Shown piece by piece: positions 18,860 through 27,932 of a stretch of DNA of 34,622 bases. The stretch is from Filomicrobium sp. GTDB taxonomy: Bacteria > Pseudomonadota > Alphaproteobacteria > Rhizobiales > Hyphomicrobiaceae. Under the pieces are notes generated by a model that saw only the letters and a list, made by a program, of their open reading frames with translations, made no database searches and was not told the origin of the DNA. The first letter of the stretch is position 1; every line of letters begins with the position of its first letter. The DNA is taken from positions 1-34,622 of the forward strand of contig DAOUZE010000004.1 of NCBI GenBank assembly GCA_030665765.1, written 5' to 3'. The position numbers and the translations under genes are program-made.

Positions 18860-20011
18860 TCACATCCGCGCTAGTGGATCTAGGCCACCGGTGCGCTCGG
18901 TACGCGATTCCAAATAGTCTTGCGACCGCATTTCAATCAGTCTGGAAGCCGTGCGTTCGAAAAGCTCTGAGCCGTCACCGGCCACGTAAAGTAAGTCGGG
19001 CTCGCTTTGTGCTGACGCGATTAGACCGACCTTATTATCGTAGAGCGCATCAACAAGGTTGATGAAGCGGCGCGCCTCGTTTCGTTTGGCCGGAGTCAAA
19101 ACCGGGATTTCATCAATCAGCACGGTATGAAAGGCGTGCGCCACGTGAAGGTAGTCGCGCGGGCCCAGCGGACGGGCACACAAGTCATCGAATCCGAAAC
19201 GCGCTACTCCCCTGGTCGCCATCGGGACGTAGACATGCCGGCCCAAGACTTCGAGTGACATTGGCAGCGGTTTTGCCGCATGGCCAGTAAGCCGTGTCCA
19301 GTGGTCGTCGAGTTCCCTCTTGGCCGCTGCATCGGCTGGCGAGAAGTAGAGTGGGTAGCCGGCCAGCTTCTCAAGTCGGAAGTCTTTGCCGGAGGCCAGT
19401 TCAACGACGTCCATATAGTCTTCAATGAGATCGATGAAGGGTAGAAACAGCTGTCGGTTGAGCCCGTTGCGGTAAAGTTCGCTGGGGTGAGCGTTGGATG
19501 TTGCAACGACCGCAACACCCTGCTTGAAGAGCACGGCGAAGAGCCGTCCGAGAATCATAGCGTCGGCGATATCGGTGACGTGCATTTCGTCGAAGCAAAG
19601 TAGCTTCGCTGTCTGTGCGATTTCTGCCGCGACAATCGGGATCGGATCTCCGGGAACCGCCTTGCGAGCGCGGCCGATGCGGTCGTGAACCTCCGCCATG
19701 AACTCATGGAAGTGATGACGCACCTTGGGGGCGAAATCGACCTCGGCGTGGAACAGGTCCATCAGCATGGTCTTGCCGCGACCGACGCCGCCGTGAATAT
19801 AGAGACCGCGCGGAGGCGGAACAGGTTTTCTTTTAAAGAAAACAAACAGGCGAGAAGATGCCGGCCGGTACTCGGTGAGGCGCGCGGCGACGTTGTCGAG
19901 ATGGGTGACAATCTCGGCTTGCTCGACGTTCGGCTCGATTTCGCCTGATGCGACCTTCGCCAAATAGGTCTGCATCACCTTCGATCGACCACTACCGCCC
20001 TTCAAAGCCAT
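18860..20011 (-). CDS. zapE: Cell division protein ZapE / AFG1-like ATPase
   Basis: ZapE is an AFG1-type P-loop ATPase associated with the division ring, and related proteins act in respiratory complex quality control. From ATG 20011 it has 383 residues. The N-terminal region fits the family ('QTYLAKVASGEIEPN', about 14-28). Walker A is 'GGVGRGKT' at residues 74-81, and Walker B is 'LLCFDEMHV'; the sensor region 'VVATSNAHPSELY' follows. 'RFINLVDALYDNKVGLIASAQ' is the conserved C-terminal block. A start at 20038 would add nine residues and cannot be excluded. It lies upstream of mdh as in many Hyphomicrobiales. Confidence 0.92.
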   Translation of the reverse strand: MALKGGSGRSKVMQTYLAKVASGEIEPNVEQAEIVTHLDNVAARLTEYRPASSRLFVFFKRKPVPPPRGLYIHGGVGRGKTMLMDLFHAEVDFAPKVRHHFHEFMAEVHDRIGRARKAVPGDPIPIVAAEIAQTAKLLCFDEMHVTDIADAMILGRLFAVLFKQGVAVVATSNAHPSELYRNGLNRQLFLPFIDLIEDYMDVVELASGKDFRLEKLAGYPLYFSPADAAAKRELDDHWTRLTGHAAKPLPMSLEVLGRHVYVPMATRGVARFGFDDLCARPLGPRDYLHVAHAFHTVLIDEIPVLTPAKRNEARRFINLVDALYDNKVGLIASAQSEPDLLYVAGDGSELFERTASRLIEMRSQDYLESRTERTGGLDPLARM

Positions 20012-20378
20012 GCGTACCCCCGTTTCACCATGCACCATGTCGCATCTGCGCAGACGTCACCGCATTGCTCCCATGCAAAAACCGCGCAGCTTCGAGCGCC
20101 CTGCGGACAGCGGGGGTGGCTAATCCAAAGCGAAAAACGTCTCCATATCAGTGTCCTATGTTTGCACCCCAAACCGTATCGACTTTGGTAGGTATCTGCC
20201 TGCCACATCCACAGCGTCAATTTCGTTCAAGTTCTCGCCAACGACTCCGGTGTATTGTGCGTAGCAACATCATGTCCACATAAGCGGACACAAGCGAACC
20301 GCAGCATCCTCGATAAAACACGGAGCCGGTTTCCACGTCACTTAACGTCAATCGAAATCCAGAGCAGAGGTGAAGTTC
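20012..20378. other. Gene-free divergent region between zapE and the GNAT gene
   Basis: About 367 bases between divergent starts hold no ORF with recognisable features. A short inverted repeat TGTCC/GGACA occurs near 20274-20291. Promoters for both genes should lie here, but I could not assign boxes with confidence. Confidence 0.45.
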
Positions 20379-20957
20379 ATGAGCGAGCAACCGTTCTGGG
20401 GAGGCACAATTCGAAAGCTTTGGCCGTCGGAAAGCGATAAGTTCCGCGACCACCTGCTGAGACTCGACAAGGACAGCCGGCGTATGCGCTTTGCCCACGC
20501 CGTCTCAGACAACTTCATAGATGACTACGCTGGCCGCATGAATGAAATGGGCGCCATCGTTTATGGCTATCTTGAAGGCGGCGAAGTGCGAGCGGTTGCC
20601 GAATTGAAAAAGCTTGGCGACACATGGGGGCAGGAAGCCGAAGCGGCTTTCTCCGTCGAGCCCGGCTATCAAGAAAAGGGAATAGGAACGGAGTTGATGG
20701 GACGCGTTATTCGCGCGGGGCGAAACAGAAGCGTCAATCATCTCTATATGAGCTGCCTTGCAGAAAACCGAAAGATGCAAGCCATCGCACGCAAGCATGA
20801 AGCCGACCTTCGCTTTGAATACGGCGAAGTCATTGGTGAAATTGTTCCAATCGATCCGAACTACTTCTCCATCCTCGCAGAAGCGATGGACGACCGCGTA
20901 GGTTATCTGCTGGCGGTCCTGGACGTAAGTCGGGAGCGCACAAAAAAAGCGGCCTGA
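20379..20957 (+). CDS. GNAT-family N-acetyltransferase
   Basis: This 192-residue protein has the GNAT fold: beta strands around 'GAIVYGYLEGGEVRAVAELKKL', the acceptor strand 'EAAFSVEPGYQEKGIG' and the acetyl-CoA pyrophosphate loop 'QEKGIGTELMGRVIRAGRN' (Q/R-x-x-G-x-G type). The helix after 'SCLAENRKMQAIARKHEADLRF' is the usual C-terminal element. Substrate is unknown. The ATG at 20379 is preferred over GTG 20370 because AGAGG lies 8 bases upstream. It stands alone, divergent from zapE. Similar stand-alone GNATs in Hyphomicrobiales lack assigned functions. Confidence 0.8.
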   Translation: MSEQPFWGGTIRKLWPSESDKFRDHLLRLDKDSRRMRFAHAVSDNFIDDYAGRMNEMGAIVYGYLEGGEVRAVAELKKLGDTWGQEAEAAFSVEPGYQEKGIGTELMGRVIRAGRNRSVNHLYMSCLAENRKMQAIARKHEADLRFEYGEVIGEIVPIDPNYFSILAEAMDDRVGYLLAVLDVSRERTKKAA

Positions 20958-21453
20958 ACTGCACACGACACTTGGCGACAAAAACGGAGTGGCAACCACT
21001 CCTATTAGATCCCCGAGTGCGGCTTATAAAGTATCGCGCAAACAGAGCGCGGCGGATTAGATGCGTCAGTATCTATTCGCCGCGCTTTTTTGTTTTGCCG
21101 TTTCGCCTTCGGGCATTCGTTCGCTCGAAAACATCGGAAACGTTATCGACAAATGCGACTCCAAAATTTGCACTTCAGTGCATCGCTATTTTTGAGTCCG
21201 CTGCAACAAAAATGAAACGTAACGACGTCGCAGCTGCGCATTGCCAGATTCAATTCCAATGTTGGCGCGAACGCTTACCCATCTCTAAACACTCAAAATT
21301 GAGTCTTTACTGCAACAGAATTGAGGGCACTCCAATCTTTTTCACCTGCCAATTCTTTTTTTATGTCAACAAACTCCTTCAAATTGTTCAAAGTTTTTTT
21401 GGGTAGAACGTGATTCGCACAAACACCCCCTGGAAAAATTGGAGATGAAGACA
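20958..21453. other. Intergenic region with hairpins before the histone-like gene
   Basis: About 496 bases without a convincing gene. A perfect 7-base-pair hairpin GGAGTGG-CAA-CCACTCC occurs at 20986-21002. A longer hairpin with a T run follows at 21046-21091. The part from about 21100 to 21440 is more AT-rich than its surroundings and presumably holds the promoter and leader of the H1-like gene. The two hairpins could also belong to a short RNA starting near 20960. Confidence 0.45.
21046..21091 (+). terminator. Rho-independent terminator
   Basis: The arms AGCGCGGCG-GATTAGAT (21046-21062) and ATCTATTC-GCCGCGCT (21071-21086) pair over about 16 positions with one bulge or mismatch, the loop is 8 bases, and a run of six T follows. 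It is about 90 bases past the GNAT stop and is the best intrinsic terminator in the window. Confidence 0.75.
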
Positions 21454-21921
21454 ATGGCAACCACCAAGACGAAGAAAAGCACTGCTAAAACCACTAAGCC
21501 GCGGAAGGCAAAAGCTCCGGCGAAAACCGCCGCCGCTGCTGCTGCAAAACCCGCTGCTAAGACTGCTGCTCCCGCAAAGAGAGCTGCTGCTAAGAAGCCG
21601 GCCGCCCGCAAGACAACCAAGACCACGGCATCCGCTTCCGCTCGTTCGAAAGCACCGGGCCGCGCAGCAAAGAAACCCGTTGCGAAGAAGCCAGCTGCGA
21701 AGAAACTTGCTGCTAAGAAGCCAGTCGCGAAGAAGGCTGCTGCAAAGAAGCCAGTCGCGAGGAAGGCTGCTGCTAAAAAGCCTGTCGCTAAGAAGGCCGT
21801 CGCCAAAAAGCCCGTCGCTAAAAAAGCTGTAGCTAAGAAGGCTATCGCCAAGAAGCCTGCTGCTAAAAAGCCTGCCGCGAAGAAGACCGTCCGCAAGACG
21901 ACTGCTCGCAAGGCAAAGTAA
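21454..21921 (+). CDS. Histone H1-like Lys/Ala-rich nucleoid protein
   Basis: This 155-residue protein is almost only Lys, Ala, Pro, Val, Thr and Arg. After a Thr/Lys-rich start ('MATTKTKKSTAKTTKPRKAK') it consists of tandem pentapeptides of the type A-K-K-P-V/A and variants ('AKKPVAKK'), resembling the C-terminal tails of histone H1 and bacterial H1-like proteins such as AlgP and HctB. It is expected to bind DNA non-specifically and compact the nucleoid. No globular domain is seen. The ATG at 21454 has GGAG 9 bases upstream. The many imperfect repeats make the gene prone to length changes. Confidence 0.85.
   Translation: MATTKTKKSTAKTTKPRKAKAPAKTAAAAAAKPAAKTAAPAKRAAAKKPAARKTTKTTASASARSKAPGRAAKKPVAKKPAAKKLAAKKPVAKKAAAKKPVARKAAAKKPVAKKAVAKKPVAKKAVAKKAIAKKPAAKKPAAKKTVRKTTARKAK
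21661..21890 (+). repeat. Tandem ~15-base imperfect repeats inside the H1-like gene
   Basis: Units of the form GCTAAGAAGCCNGTC and relatives repeat through the gene and encode the A-K-K-P-V/A pentapeptide. Third positions vary between units (AAG/AAA, GCT/GCC/GCG), which suggests old duplications kept by selection on the protein more than recent expansion. Confidence 0.75.
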
Positions 21922-22236
21922 CTAGCAATCGTTTAAGCGTAGCCAGAAAACGGGTTTTCGCCATTCGTCGGCGATGCCCAGAAGAGCAGTCTATACAGGG
22001 TCGCTTATCAGGTCTGAAAGCCCAAATCGAGCTTCAGCGCCAACCATCAACTCAATAAACAAGCGGTCCAGAAGACATCGCCCAATCCGCATAGGTACGT
22101 AAGCGTTTCACGCGGAGGGCTCAAAAATCCCCCTAAAGGATCGGACGAGCTTTTGAGCTTGCCCGGTCCTTTGTTTTATTTGCGGCTCATTCGTCCAAGC
22201 CCGTCGCCTAAACCGGCAGTCAACTGCGGTTTGCCA
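21922..22236. other. Intergenic region between the H1-like gene and sdhB
   Basis: About 315 bases between convergent genes with no supported ORF. It ends with the hairpin described at 22137-22181. The 215 bases between the H1-like stop and that hairpin are long for a plain 3' untranslated region, so a small RNA is conceivable but no promoter is evident. Confidence 0.4.
22137..22181. terminator. Hairpin terminator, possibly bidirectional
   Basis: AGGATCGGACGAGCT (22137-22151) pairs with AGCTTGCCCGGTCCT (22156-22170) over 15 positions with one mismatch and two G-U pairs and a 4-base loop. On the plus strand TTGTTTTATTT follows. On the minus strand the stem is followed by TTTAGGGGGATTTTT, and the hairpin lies about 67 bases past the sdhB stop, so it may end both the sdh operon and plus-strand transcripts. 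Confidence 0.65.
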
Positions 22237-23016
22237 TCAAACGCGGCGTTCAACCATAAGCTTTTTCAGCTCGGCAATCGCCTTTGCGGGATTCAAACCC
22301 TTGGGACAGGCGCGGGTGCAATTGAGGATCGTGTGGCAGCGGTAAAGCCGGAATGGGTCCTCAAGATCGTCAAGGCGTTGCCCCGTCGCTTCGTCGCGGC
22401 TGTCATTGATCCAACGATAGGCCTGCAACAAGATCGCCGGACCGAGATAGCGGTCAGAGTTCCACCAATAGCTTGGACAGGATGTGGAGCAGCAGGCACA
22501 CAGGATGCACTCATAGAGTCCGTTAAGCTGCTCGCGGTCTTCTCGAGACTGCTTCCACTCGATGGGCGGGGTTGGCGTATCTGTTTTAAGCCAGGGCTCA
22601 ATTGAACGATGCTGAGCGTAGAAATGACTCATGTCCGGGACCAAGTCTTTTATGACCGTCATGTGTGGTAGCGGGTAGACCTTAACGGTACCGGAAACGT
22701 CATCGATCGCCTTCAGGCAAGCGAGTGTATTGGTTCCATCGATGTTCATGGAACAAGAACCGCAGATGCCCTCTCGGCAGGAGCGGCGGAAGGTTAAGGT
22801 CTGATCGATTTCATTCTTGATCTTGATGAGCGCGTCGAGAACCATCGGACCGCACTCGTCGGTGTTTATCCAATAGTTGTCGATATGCGGATTCTCACCT
22901 GTGTCGGGAGACCAACGGTAGATCGAGAACTGCTTCCAGCGCCCTTTGCTGCCGCGTTGATTCCAAGTCTTGCCTTGGGTGATTTGTGAATTCTTGGGAA
23001 GGGTCAGCTGGACCAT
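22237..23016 (-). CDS. sdhB: Succinate dehydrogenase iron-sulfur subunit
   Basis: SdhB relays electrons from the flavoprotein to ubiquinone via three clusters. The 259-residue protein has the 2Fe-2S ligands in '[10 protein letters not shown]' and the following 'LAC', the 4Fe-4S ligands in '[12 protein letters not shown]', and the 3Fe-4S/4Fe-4S set in '[21 protein letters not shown]'. All Cys are present. The start at 23016 ('[10 protein letters not shown]') fits alphaproteobacterial SdhB; the ORF-track start adds nine residues. It is the last gene of the sdh block, separated from sdhA by an unrelated gene. Confidence 0.96.
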   Translation of the reverse strand: MVQLTLPKNSQITQGKTWNQRGSKGRWKQFSIYRWSPDTGENPHIDNYWINTDECGPMVLDALIKIKNEIDQTLTFRRSCREGICGSCSMNIDGTNTLACLKAIDDVSGTVKVYPLPHMTVIKDLVPDMSHFYAQHRSIEPWLKTDTPTPPIEWKQSREDREQLNGLYECILCACCSTSCPSYWWNSDRYLGPAILLQAYRWINDSRDEATGQRLDDLEDPFRLYRCHTILNCTRACPKGLNPAKAIAELKKLMVERRV

Positions 23017-23163
23017 GGGGACGAGCTCTCTTTTGCAGCGCAAATACTATACGATTGACATGCGGGGTGATCGACGCACTGTCAACGTTACGATGGGCGG
23101 GGCTCTCGCGGATCGACGCAATTTTCCGCGATATGTCAGCTGCTTTAAGCGCCGAGATACCGC

Positions 23164-23784
23164 TTATTCGACGCGGTGTTTTTTCAATTCGGCAACGAGA
23201 CGACCAAGCCTGCTGGCAACTTGAAAACCCTTTTCAACGCTGGCTTTGAGCGTTGCGCGCTGCTGGATGAGTTCGTTCAAGGCTTCCTGGCACTCGCCAA
23301 AGCCGTAAAAGACTTCCTCTGGAGCATCAATTTCCCCGTCCTCGACCGCCGACATGACGTCGAAGGCGTTCTGCGAAGCTAAAACCAGCATGGACGCAAC
23401 GTCGTTAATGATCTGCTGGTATTGGCGTGCCGTGTCGGCGCTAACGCGGGTTCCGTGCACACCGAACTTCAAAGGAGTGCCGGTGGCAGCGCCCTCACCG
23501 CCAAACAGCCTAGGATGGCGATGGAAGCGGCGGAAGATCTCAACCAGCCCCATGCAGCAGGTCTCAAGATCGCGCAGCGCGGAATCAGCCTTACGCCGCG
23601 ACTTTGGGCGCTCAGAGGATTTTTCCTCCGCCGACCAGTTGATCGACGCGATGGAGGCGATGGCCCCCAAGGCGGCAAGGGCGGGCAAAACAGCGGCAAA
23701 TGGGTCGGGCGCGTTGCGGGTTGCTTCAGCAGCTGCGCTGTTGGAGGCGGTCGGTTTCGCCTTTTTGGATACGCTTTTTTTCAC
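23164..23784 (-). CDS. Unknown protein encoded between sdhA and sdhB
   Basis: I do not recognise this 206-residue protein. It starts with a basic Lys/Ala/Ser-rich stretch ('MKKSVSKKAKPTASN'), then a hydrophobic helix near residues 30-49 ('AAVLPALAALGAIASIASINW') that could be membrane-associated, a basic 'KSSERPKSRRK' linker and a helical C-terminal domain ('CCMGLVEIFRRFHRH', 'QYQQIINDVASMLVLASQNA', 'QRATLKASVEKGFQVASRLGRLV'). It runs in the same direction as sdhA (gap 216) and sdhB (gap 147), and could be co-transcribed with them. Compositional coherence and length argue for a real gene. Function, and any link to succinate dehydrogenase, is unknown. Confidence 0.65.
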   Translation of the reverse strand: MKKSVSKKAKPTASNSAAAEATRNAPDPFAAVLPALAALGAIASIASINWSAEEKSSERPKSRRKADSALRDLETCCMGLVEIFRRFHRHPRLFGGEGAATGTPLKFGVHGTRVSADTARQYQQIINDVASMLVLASQNAFDVMSAVEDGEIDAPEEVFYGFGECQEALNELIQQRATLKASVEKGFQVASRLGRLVAELKKHRVE

Positions 23785-24000
23785 GATCGATCCTGGAGGC
23801 CGTGCAGGGTGCAGGCAACTTTAGCCCCGCATGAAGCACACGAGCAGGACGAGGCGCTTGAATGCCCGGAGTCTGTGTCAGCTGCAAGACCATGTCGAGT
23901 GCCGGAAGCTATCTGCCGTGCTTGTCAACAGTTCGCGGGGCCGAAGGCCCATCAGGTGGCAATTAACAGCGCCGCGAGAGAAACGGATCAGCTGAACCGG

Positions 24001-25806
24001 TCAATAGACCCGGGCTTTGGGCTCGATGTAATTCATCTCGTTTGTCAGCGTGTAGGCGTGTACCGGGCGGTAGTCGATGCTGATCTTCCTCTTGGCGTAG
24101 TCGGCCCAAGCCAGCGTGTGCTTCATCCACTCAGCATCGTCGCGGTTGGGATAATCCTCGCGGGCGTGCGCTCCACGGCTTTCGGTGCGATTTGCGCCGC
24201 CGGTGACGGTGACGGCCGCCTGCGCGACGAGATTGTCGTACTCGAGCGTTTCGATGAGATCAGAGTTCCACACCAGGGACCGGTCGGAGACACGGATATC
24301 CTCCGAACCATGCCAGATTTCATCGATCAGTTTGACGCCTTCTTCAAGCACGGGACCATCGCGGAAGACGGCGCAGTTCGATTGCATCACCCTTTGCATC
24401 TTGAGACGCAATTCAGAGGTCGGCGTGCCGCCAGAGGCGAAGCGGAAGCGGTCGAGGCGAGCGAGCGCCGGCTCATAGGTCTCGGGCGGCAGGTCGGGTT
24501 GGCTGCCAGACTCGACCACATCGGCACAGCGGAGTCCGGCGGCGCGGCCGAAGACGACAAGATCGATCAGTGAATTGGAGCCTAGTCGATTGGCGCCGTG
24601 GACGGAAACGCAGGCTGCTTCGCCGATGGCCATAAGACCCGGCACGACATGGTCGGGATTGCCGTTCTTCAGGGTGAGAACTTCGCCGTGGTAGTTCGTT
24701 GGTATGCCGCCCATGTTGTAGTGGACCGTCGGAATCACGGGGATCTGATCGCGGCGCAAATCGACGCCGGCGAAAACTTTCGCGCTCTCCGTAATGCCCG
24801 GAAGACGCTCCGCCAAGATATCGGGATCGAGGTGGTCGAGATGCAGGAAGATGTGATCGCCGTGGGCCCCGACACCGCGACCGTCGCGGATTTCCATGGT
24901 CATCGAGCGGGAAACGACGTCGCGGGATGCGAGGTCCTTGGCCGAGGGAGCATAGCGCTCCATGAAGCGCTCACCTTCGGAGTTGGTCAGATATCCTCCT
25001 TCACCGCGAGCGCCTTCGGTGATCAGAACGCCGGCACCATAGATACCGGTCGGATGGAACTGCACGAACTCCATGTCCTGTAGGGGCAGGCCGGCGCGCA
25101 GCACCATGGCGTTACCGTCGCCTGTACAGGTGTGTGCCGAGGTGCAGGAAAAATAGGCACGGCCATAACCGCCGGTAGCGAGAATTGTCTTCCTGGCGCG
25201 GAAGCGGTGGATGCCCCCGTCCTCGAGCGACATGGCGACAACGCCGCGACAGGCACCATCGGCATCCATCATCAAATCGAGCGCGAAGTATTCTACGAAG
25301 AATTCCGCCGAGTGCCGGAGTGACTGGCCGTAAAGCGTGTGAAGCATGGCGTGGCCGGTGCGGTCGGCTGCCGCGCAGGTCCGCTGGGCGGGAGGACCTT
25401 CGCCGAACTCTGTTGTCATCCCACCGAACGGGCGCTGATAGATGCGGCCGTCCTCCGTGCGCGAGAACGGAACGCCGTAATGCTCCATTTCGTAAACCGC
25501 GGCGGGAGCATGGCGGCAAAGATATTCAATTGAGTCCTGATCGCCGAGCCAGTCGGAACCCTTGACGGTGTCGTACATGTGCCAGCGCCAATTGTCGGGA
25601 CCCATGTTTCCAAGTGAGGCGGCGACACCGCCCTGCGCAGCTACAGTATGGGAGCGGGTTGGAAAGACCTTTGTCACGCAGGCTGTCTTAAGCCCGGCTT
25701 CCGCGCAACCCAGCGTAGCGCGCAAGCCCGCACCCCCAGCGCCCACCACCACCACGTCATAGGTATGATCGATGATCGTGTAGGCTTTGCCATTCGTTGC
25801 AGCCAT
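24001..25806 (-). CDS. sdhA: Succinate dehydrogenase flavoprotein subunit
   Basis: SdhA oxidises succinate to fumarate using covalently bound FAD. The 601-residue protein shows '[20 protein letters not shown]' (FAD), the flavinylated His in '[11 protein letters not shown]', '[27 protein letters not shown]', the active-site '[15 protein letters not shown]' type segment with '[19 protein letters not shown]', and the C-terminal '[16 protein letters not shown]' and '[10 protein letters not shown]' blocks. It starts 43 bases after sdhD. Length and motifs are full. Confidence 0.97.
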   Translation of the reverse strand: MAATNGKAYTIIDHTYDVVVVGAGGAGLRATLGCAEAGLKTACVTKVFPTRSHTVAAQGGVAASLGNMGPDNWRWHMYDTVKGSDWLGDQDSIEYLCRHAPAAVYEMEHYGVPFSRTEDGRIYQRPFGGMTTEFGEGPPAQRTCAAADRTGHAMLHTLYGQSLRHSAEFFVEYFALDLMMDADGACRGVVAMSLEDGGIHRFRARKTILATGGYGRAYFSCTSAHTCTGDGNAMVLRAGLPLQDMEFVQFHPTGIYGAGVLITEGARGEGGYLTNSEGERFMERYAPSAKDLASRDVVSRSMTMEIRDGRGVGAHGDHIFLHLDHLDPDILAERLPGITESAKVFAGVDLRRDQIPVIPTVHYNMGGIPTNYHGEVLTLKNGNPDHVVPGLMAIGEAACVSVHGANRLGSNSLIDLVVFGRAAGLRCADVVESGSQPDLPPETYEPALARLDRFRFASGGTPTSELRLKMQRVMQSNCAVFRDGPVLEEGVKLIDEIWHGSEDIRVSDRSLVWNSDLIETLEYDNLVAQAAVTVTGGANRTESRGAHAREDYPNRDDAEWMKHTLAWADYAKRKISIDYRPVHAYTLTNEMNYIEPKARVY

Positions 25807-25849
25807 GCCATTGCCTCTTACCGTTTGCCGTCCTGGTGAGGTTTGTTCC

Positions 25850-26227
25850 TCAGGCGAAGCTAAGCTTCAGAATTGCCCATACGCTTGCCGACGCGACGAG
25901 GATCGCAAAGAAATTGTTGAGCAGCAGTAGGACGATTTTCGTGCTTTCACGGGTGATGTAGTCCTCGATGATGACCTGCATCCCGAGCCGCATATGGATC
26001 GTCGCCGATACGATCAGCATCGCCAATAGCAATGCCACGATCGGATTGGCCAGGGTTGACTTGACCGTTGCGTAGTCGGCGCCCGCCAGACTGGCGATGA
26101 GCCAGACGAGGAAAAGGCCGAGTACTAGATTGGCTACCGCGGTGACGCGCTGCATCCAGAAATGGTCGGCGCCTTCCTTGGCGGAGCCGAGATGCCGAAC
26201 GTTTTTGAGCGGTGTGCGCATGTTCAT
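25850..26227 (-). CDS. sdhD: Succinate dehydrogenase membrane anchor subunit
   Basis: SdhD is a membrane anchor that helps bind heme b and ubiquinone. The 125-residue protein has three transmembrane helices: '[19 protein letters not shown]', '[20 protein letters not shown]' with a His that is the candidate heme ligand, and '[23 protein letters not shown]'. The segment '[14 protein letters not shown]' is a family signature, as is the N-terminal '[22 protein letters not shown]'. It begins 37 bases after the sdhC stop. Confidence 0.92.
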   Translation of the reverse strand: MNMRTPLKNVRHLGSAKEGADHFWMQRVTAVANLVLGLFLVWLIASLAGADYATVKSTLANPIVALLLAMLIVSATIHMRLGMQVIIEDYITRESTKIVLLLLNNFFAILVASASVWAILKLSFA

Positions 26228-26264
26228 CGAAATTGCTCCGTCCCGAACAGGAAATGCAGCTTGG

Positions 26265-26672
26265 TTAGCCAGTCAACAGAACGGCGCCCCAGATGAGCAG
26301 CGTCGCGGCGACGGAAATGATTCCTGACATTTTTGAAAGCGTCTTGACGCTTTGGATGTCTAAACCTCGACCCGTATCCCAGATGAAGTGGCGGATACCT
26401 CCCATCATGTGATGTAGGAGGGACCAGGTGAAACCAAACAGAACTATCTTGCCAAGTAGGCTGCCGAATATGCCGTTGACGAAGGCGAAGTATTCGGGGC
26501 CGATGGATGCCGCCACCAGCCACCAAGCCAACAGCAGCGAGCCGAGGTAAAGCGCCGCGCCGGTCATCCTATGCAGGATCGACATGACCATGTTGATCAA
26601 GGGACGGTAGATCTGGAGATGCGGCGAAAGTGGTCGGTTATCGGTACCTTGCGCCGTTCTCGCGTCGGACAT
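26265..26672 (-). CDS. sdhC: Succinate dehydrogenase cytochrome b556 subunit
   Basis: SdhC is the larger membrane anchor. The 135-residue protein has 'RPLSPHLQIYRPLINMVMSILHRMTG', the SdhC signature, and three hydrophobic helices, with the heme-ligand region 'LLHHMMGGIRHFIWDTGRGLD'. The ATG at 26672 is preceded by GGAGG, so the ORF-track start at 26753 is rejected. It is the first gene of the sdh operon. Its promoter should lie in the 145 bases that separate it from the renalase-like pseudogene. Confidence 0.94.
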   Translation of the reverse strand: MSDARTAQGTDNRPLSPHLQIYRPLINMVMSILHRMTGAALYLGSLLLAWWLVAASIGPEYFAFVNGIFGSLLGKIVLFGFTWSLLHHMMGGIRHFIWDTGRGLDIQSVKTLSKMSGIISVAATLLIWGAVLLTG

Positions 26673-26817
26673 TCGCACCTCCAAATTCGTTGCCAGCTTG
26701 ACCGTTGTATTGGTTTTGCTGTTTAGCGCGCTTGTTGCGTTGCGGCAATGCACCTAATGGCAAAGCGAAGACCGCTGCCTGGTGTGGCCAATGCCAGTTC
26801 AGGGGTGATGGTTTCAC

Positions 26818-27814
26818 TACCAGACAGGCCCTGGCAACAGGCAGCCTGATCTATCGAGGGAACAATTGATTGCGTGACCGACGCCCTCACCGCTTTCAAA
26901 AGCATGCTCCGCGATCCGGCCCACGCATCAATCACCGGTAAAACCAACCCGGTCCTCGCTGGAATAGACATAGCTCACGCCCAGCGCCTCTTCGACAAGA
27001 CCGTCGCACCAAAGATGAGCAGTCAGTCGTGTCGGCCGCATCGACGGCACGCTCAGGATATGGCTAACCTCGCCCCAAATTTCGTCGGCCACAAACTCAA
27101 GATCGGCATCCTCGACCTCGCGGCTCCAGGATGGGGAGGCATGTACGACAATCGTTTCGCCGCGAGCGGTTGGCCCGGGTTTCGCATTGTTGCGCGCAAA
27201 CCAATGGATCAACTCCGATAGGTCAAAATAAATATCCTTTCTAGGAGGACCCACTCGTCGAGGCGCACCATTAGCGACCAGCAAGGGGACATGCGAACAC
27301 AGGCTAATTGGCCGGCTATTTCGTCGAATGGGCACAGAAAGAGCTTTGCCTGGGGCGCCAGGACACAGATGGCGACCGCAGAAAAAGGCTCAATAGATGT
27401 CCGGTCGTTGAACCAAATTCGCCAACCTTGTTGTGACTTCTACAATGTATGAACGACCCGGCTCGTGTAGATCCTTACGCCCTGCGCCAACGGACGCACG
27501 GGCGAAATCACTGGAATTCCAACAGACTTGTTGGCGATCGCCGCTGTCCTGTTGCCCTGCGCCGCCGACTGGCCGGGTTTCCAACGGGCGGCGTAACCAG
27601 ACTGAACAAGTTCAGTGATGAAGCCCCTGAAAATGCTGGAGTGACCGGTGATGTATTGAGCGCCATGATCATATGGCAGGACGCCGACACGCATCGTCGA
27701 TATGCGGCCACCGACGCTGCTGTTGGCTTCGAAGATATCAACGTAGTGGCCGGCGCGTCGCAATTCTCGAACGCCCGACAACCCAGCACCTATGATCGCT
27801 GTCAGGCTGGTCAC
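26818..27814 (-). pseudogene. Renalase-like FAD-dependent oxidoreductase, decayed
   Basis: The N-terminal piece (27440..27814) begins 'MTSLTAIIGAGLSG', continues 'GHYVDIFEANSSVGGRISTM' and 'YDHGAQYITGHSSIFRGF', typical of NAD(P)/FAD-dependent amine oxidase-like (renalase-type) proteins. The helix after GxGxxG is about four residues short ('GLSGVRELRRAG'). The C-terminal piece (26928..27335, another frame) reads 'LIHWFARNNAKPGP', 'IVVHASPSWSREVED' and 'GFTGD', then TGA (plus-strand 26928-26930) where the family has Trp (GDWC), and goes on in frame as 'CVGRIAEHAFESGEG' to a TAG near 26818. A middle segment is missing. Frameshift, nonsense and deletion together show a pseudogene. Confidence 0.8.
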
Positions 27815-27932
27815 AGTATTGATCTCTCATCATGCCATTAAGTCGCAGATGGACCGTCTGTGTATAGATTTATGAGGTGTGCGCAATAAGGGTCGAGTGG
27901 TTTATTCGATCAGCCAGGCCTCGCAAACCATC

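Noticed and set aside
21366-21911. 181-residue minus-strand ORF rich in Ala/Phe/Leu that looks like membrane helices
   Set aside because: It is the reverse complement of the H1-like repeats; the hydrophobic pattern is a by-product of Lys and Ala codons.
23422-24573. 383-residue plus-strand ORF
   Set aside because: It spans antisense of the unknown sdh-embedded gene and the end of sdhA, without recognisable domains.
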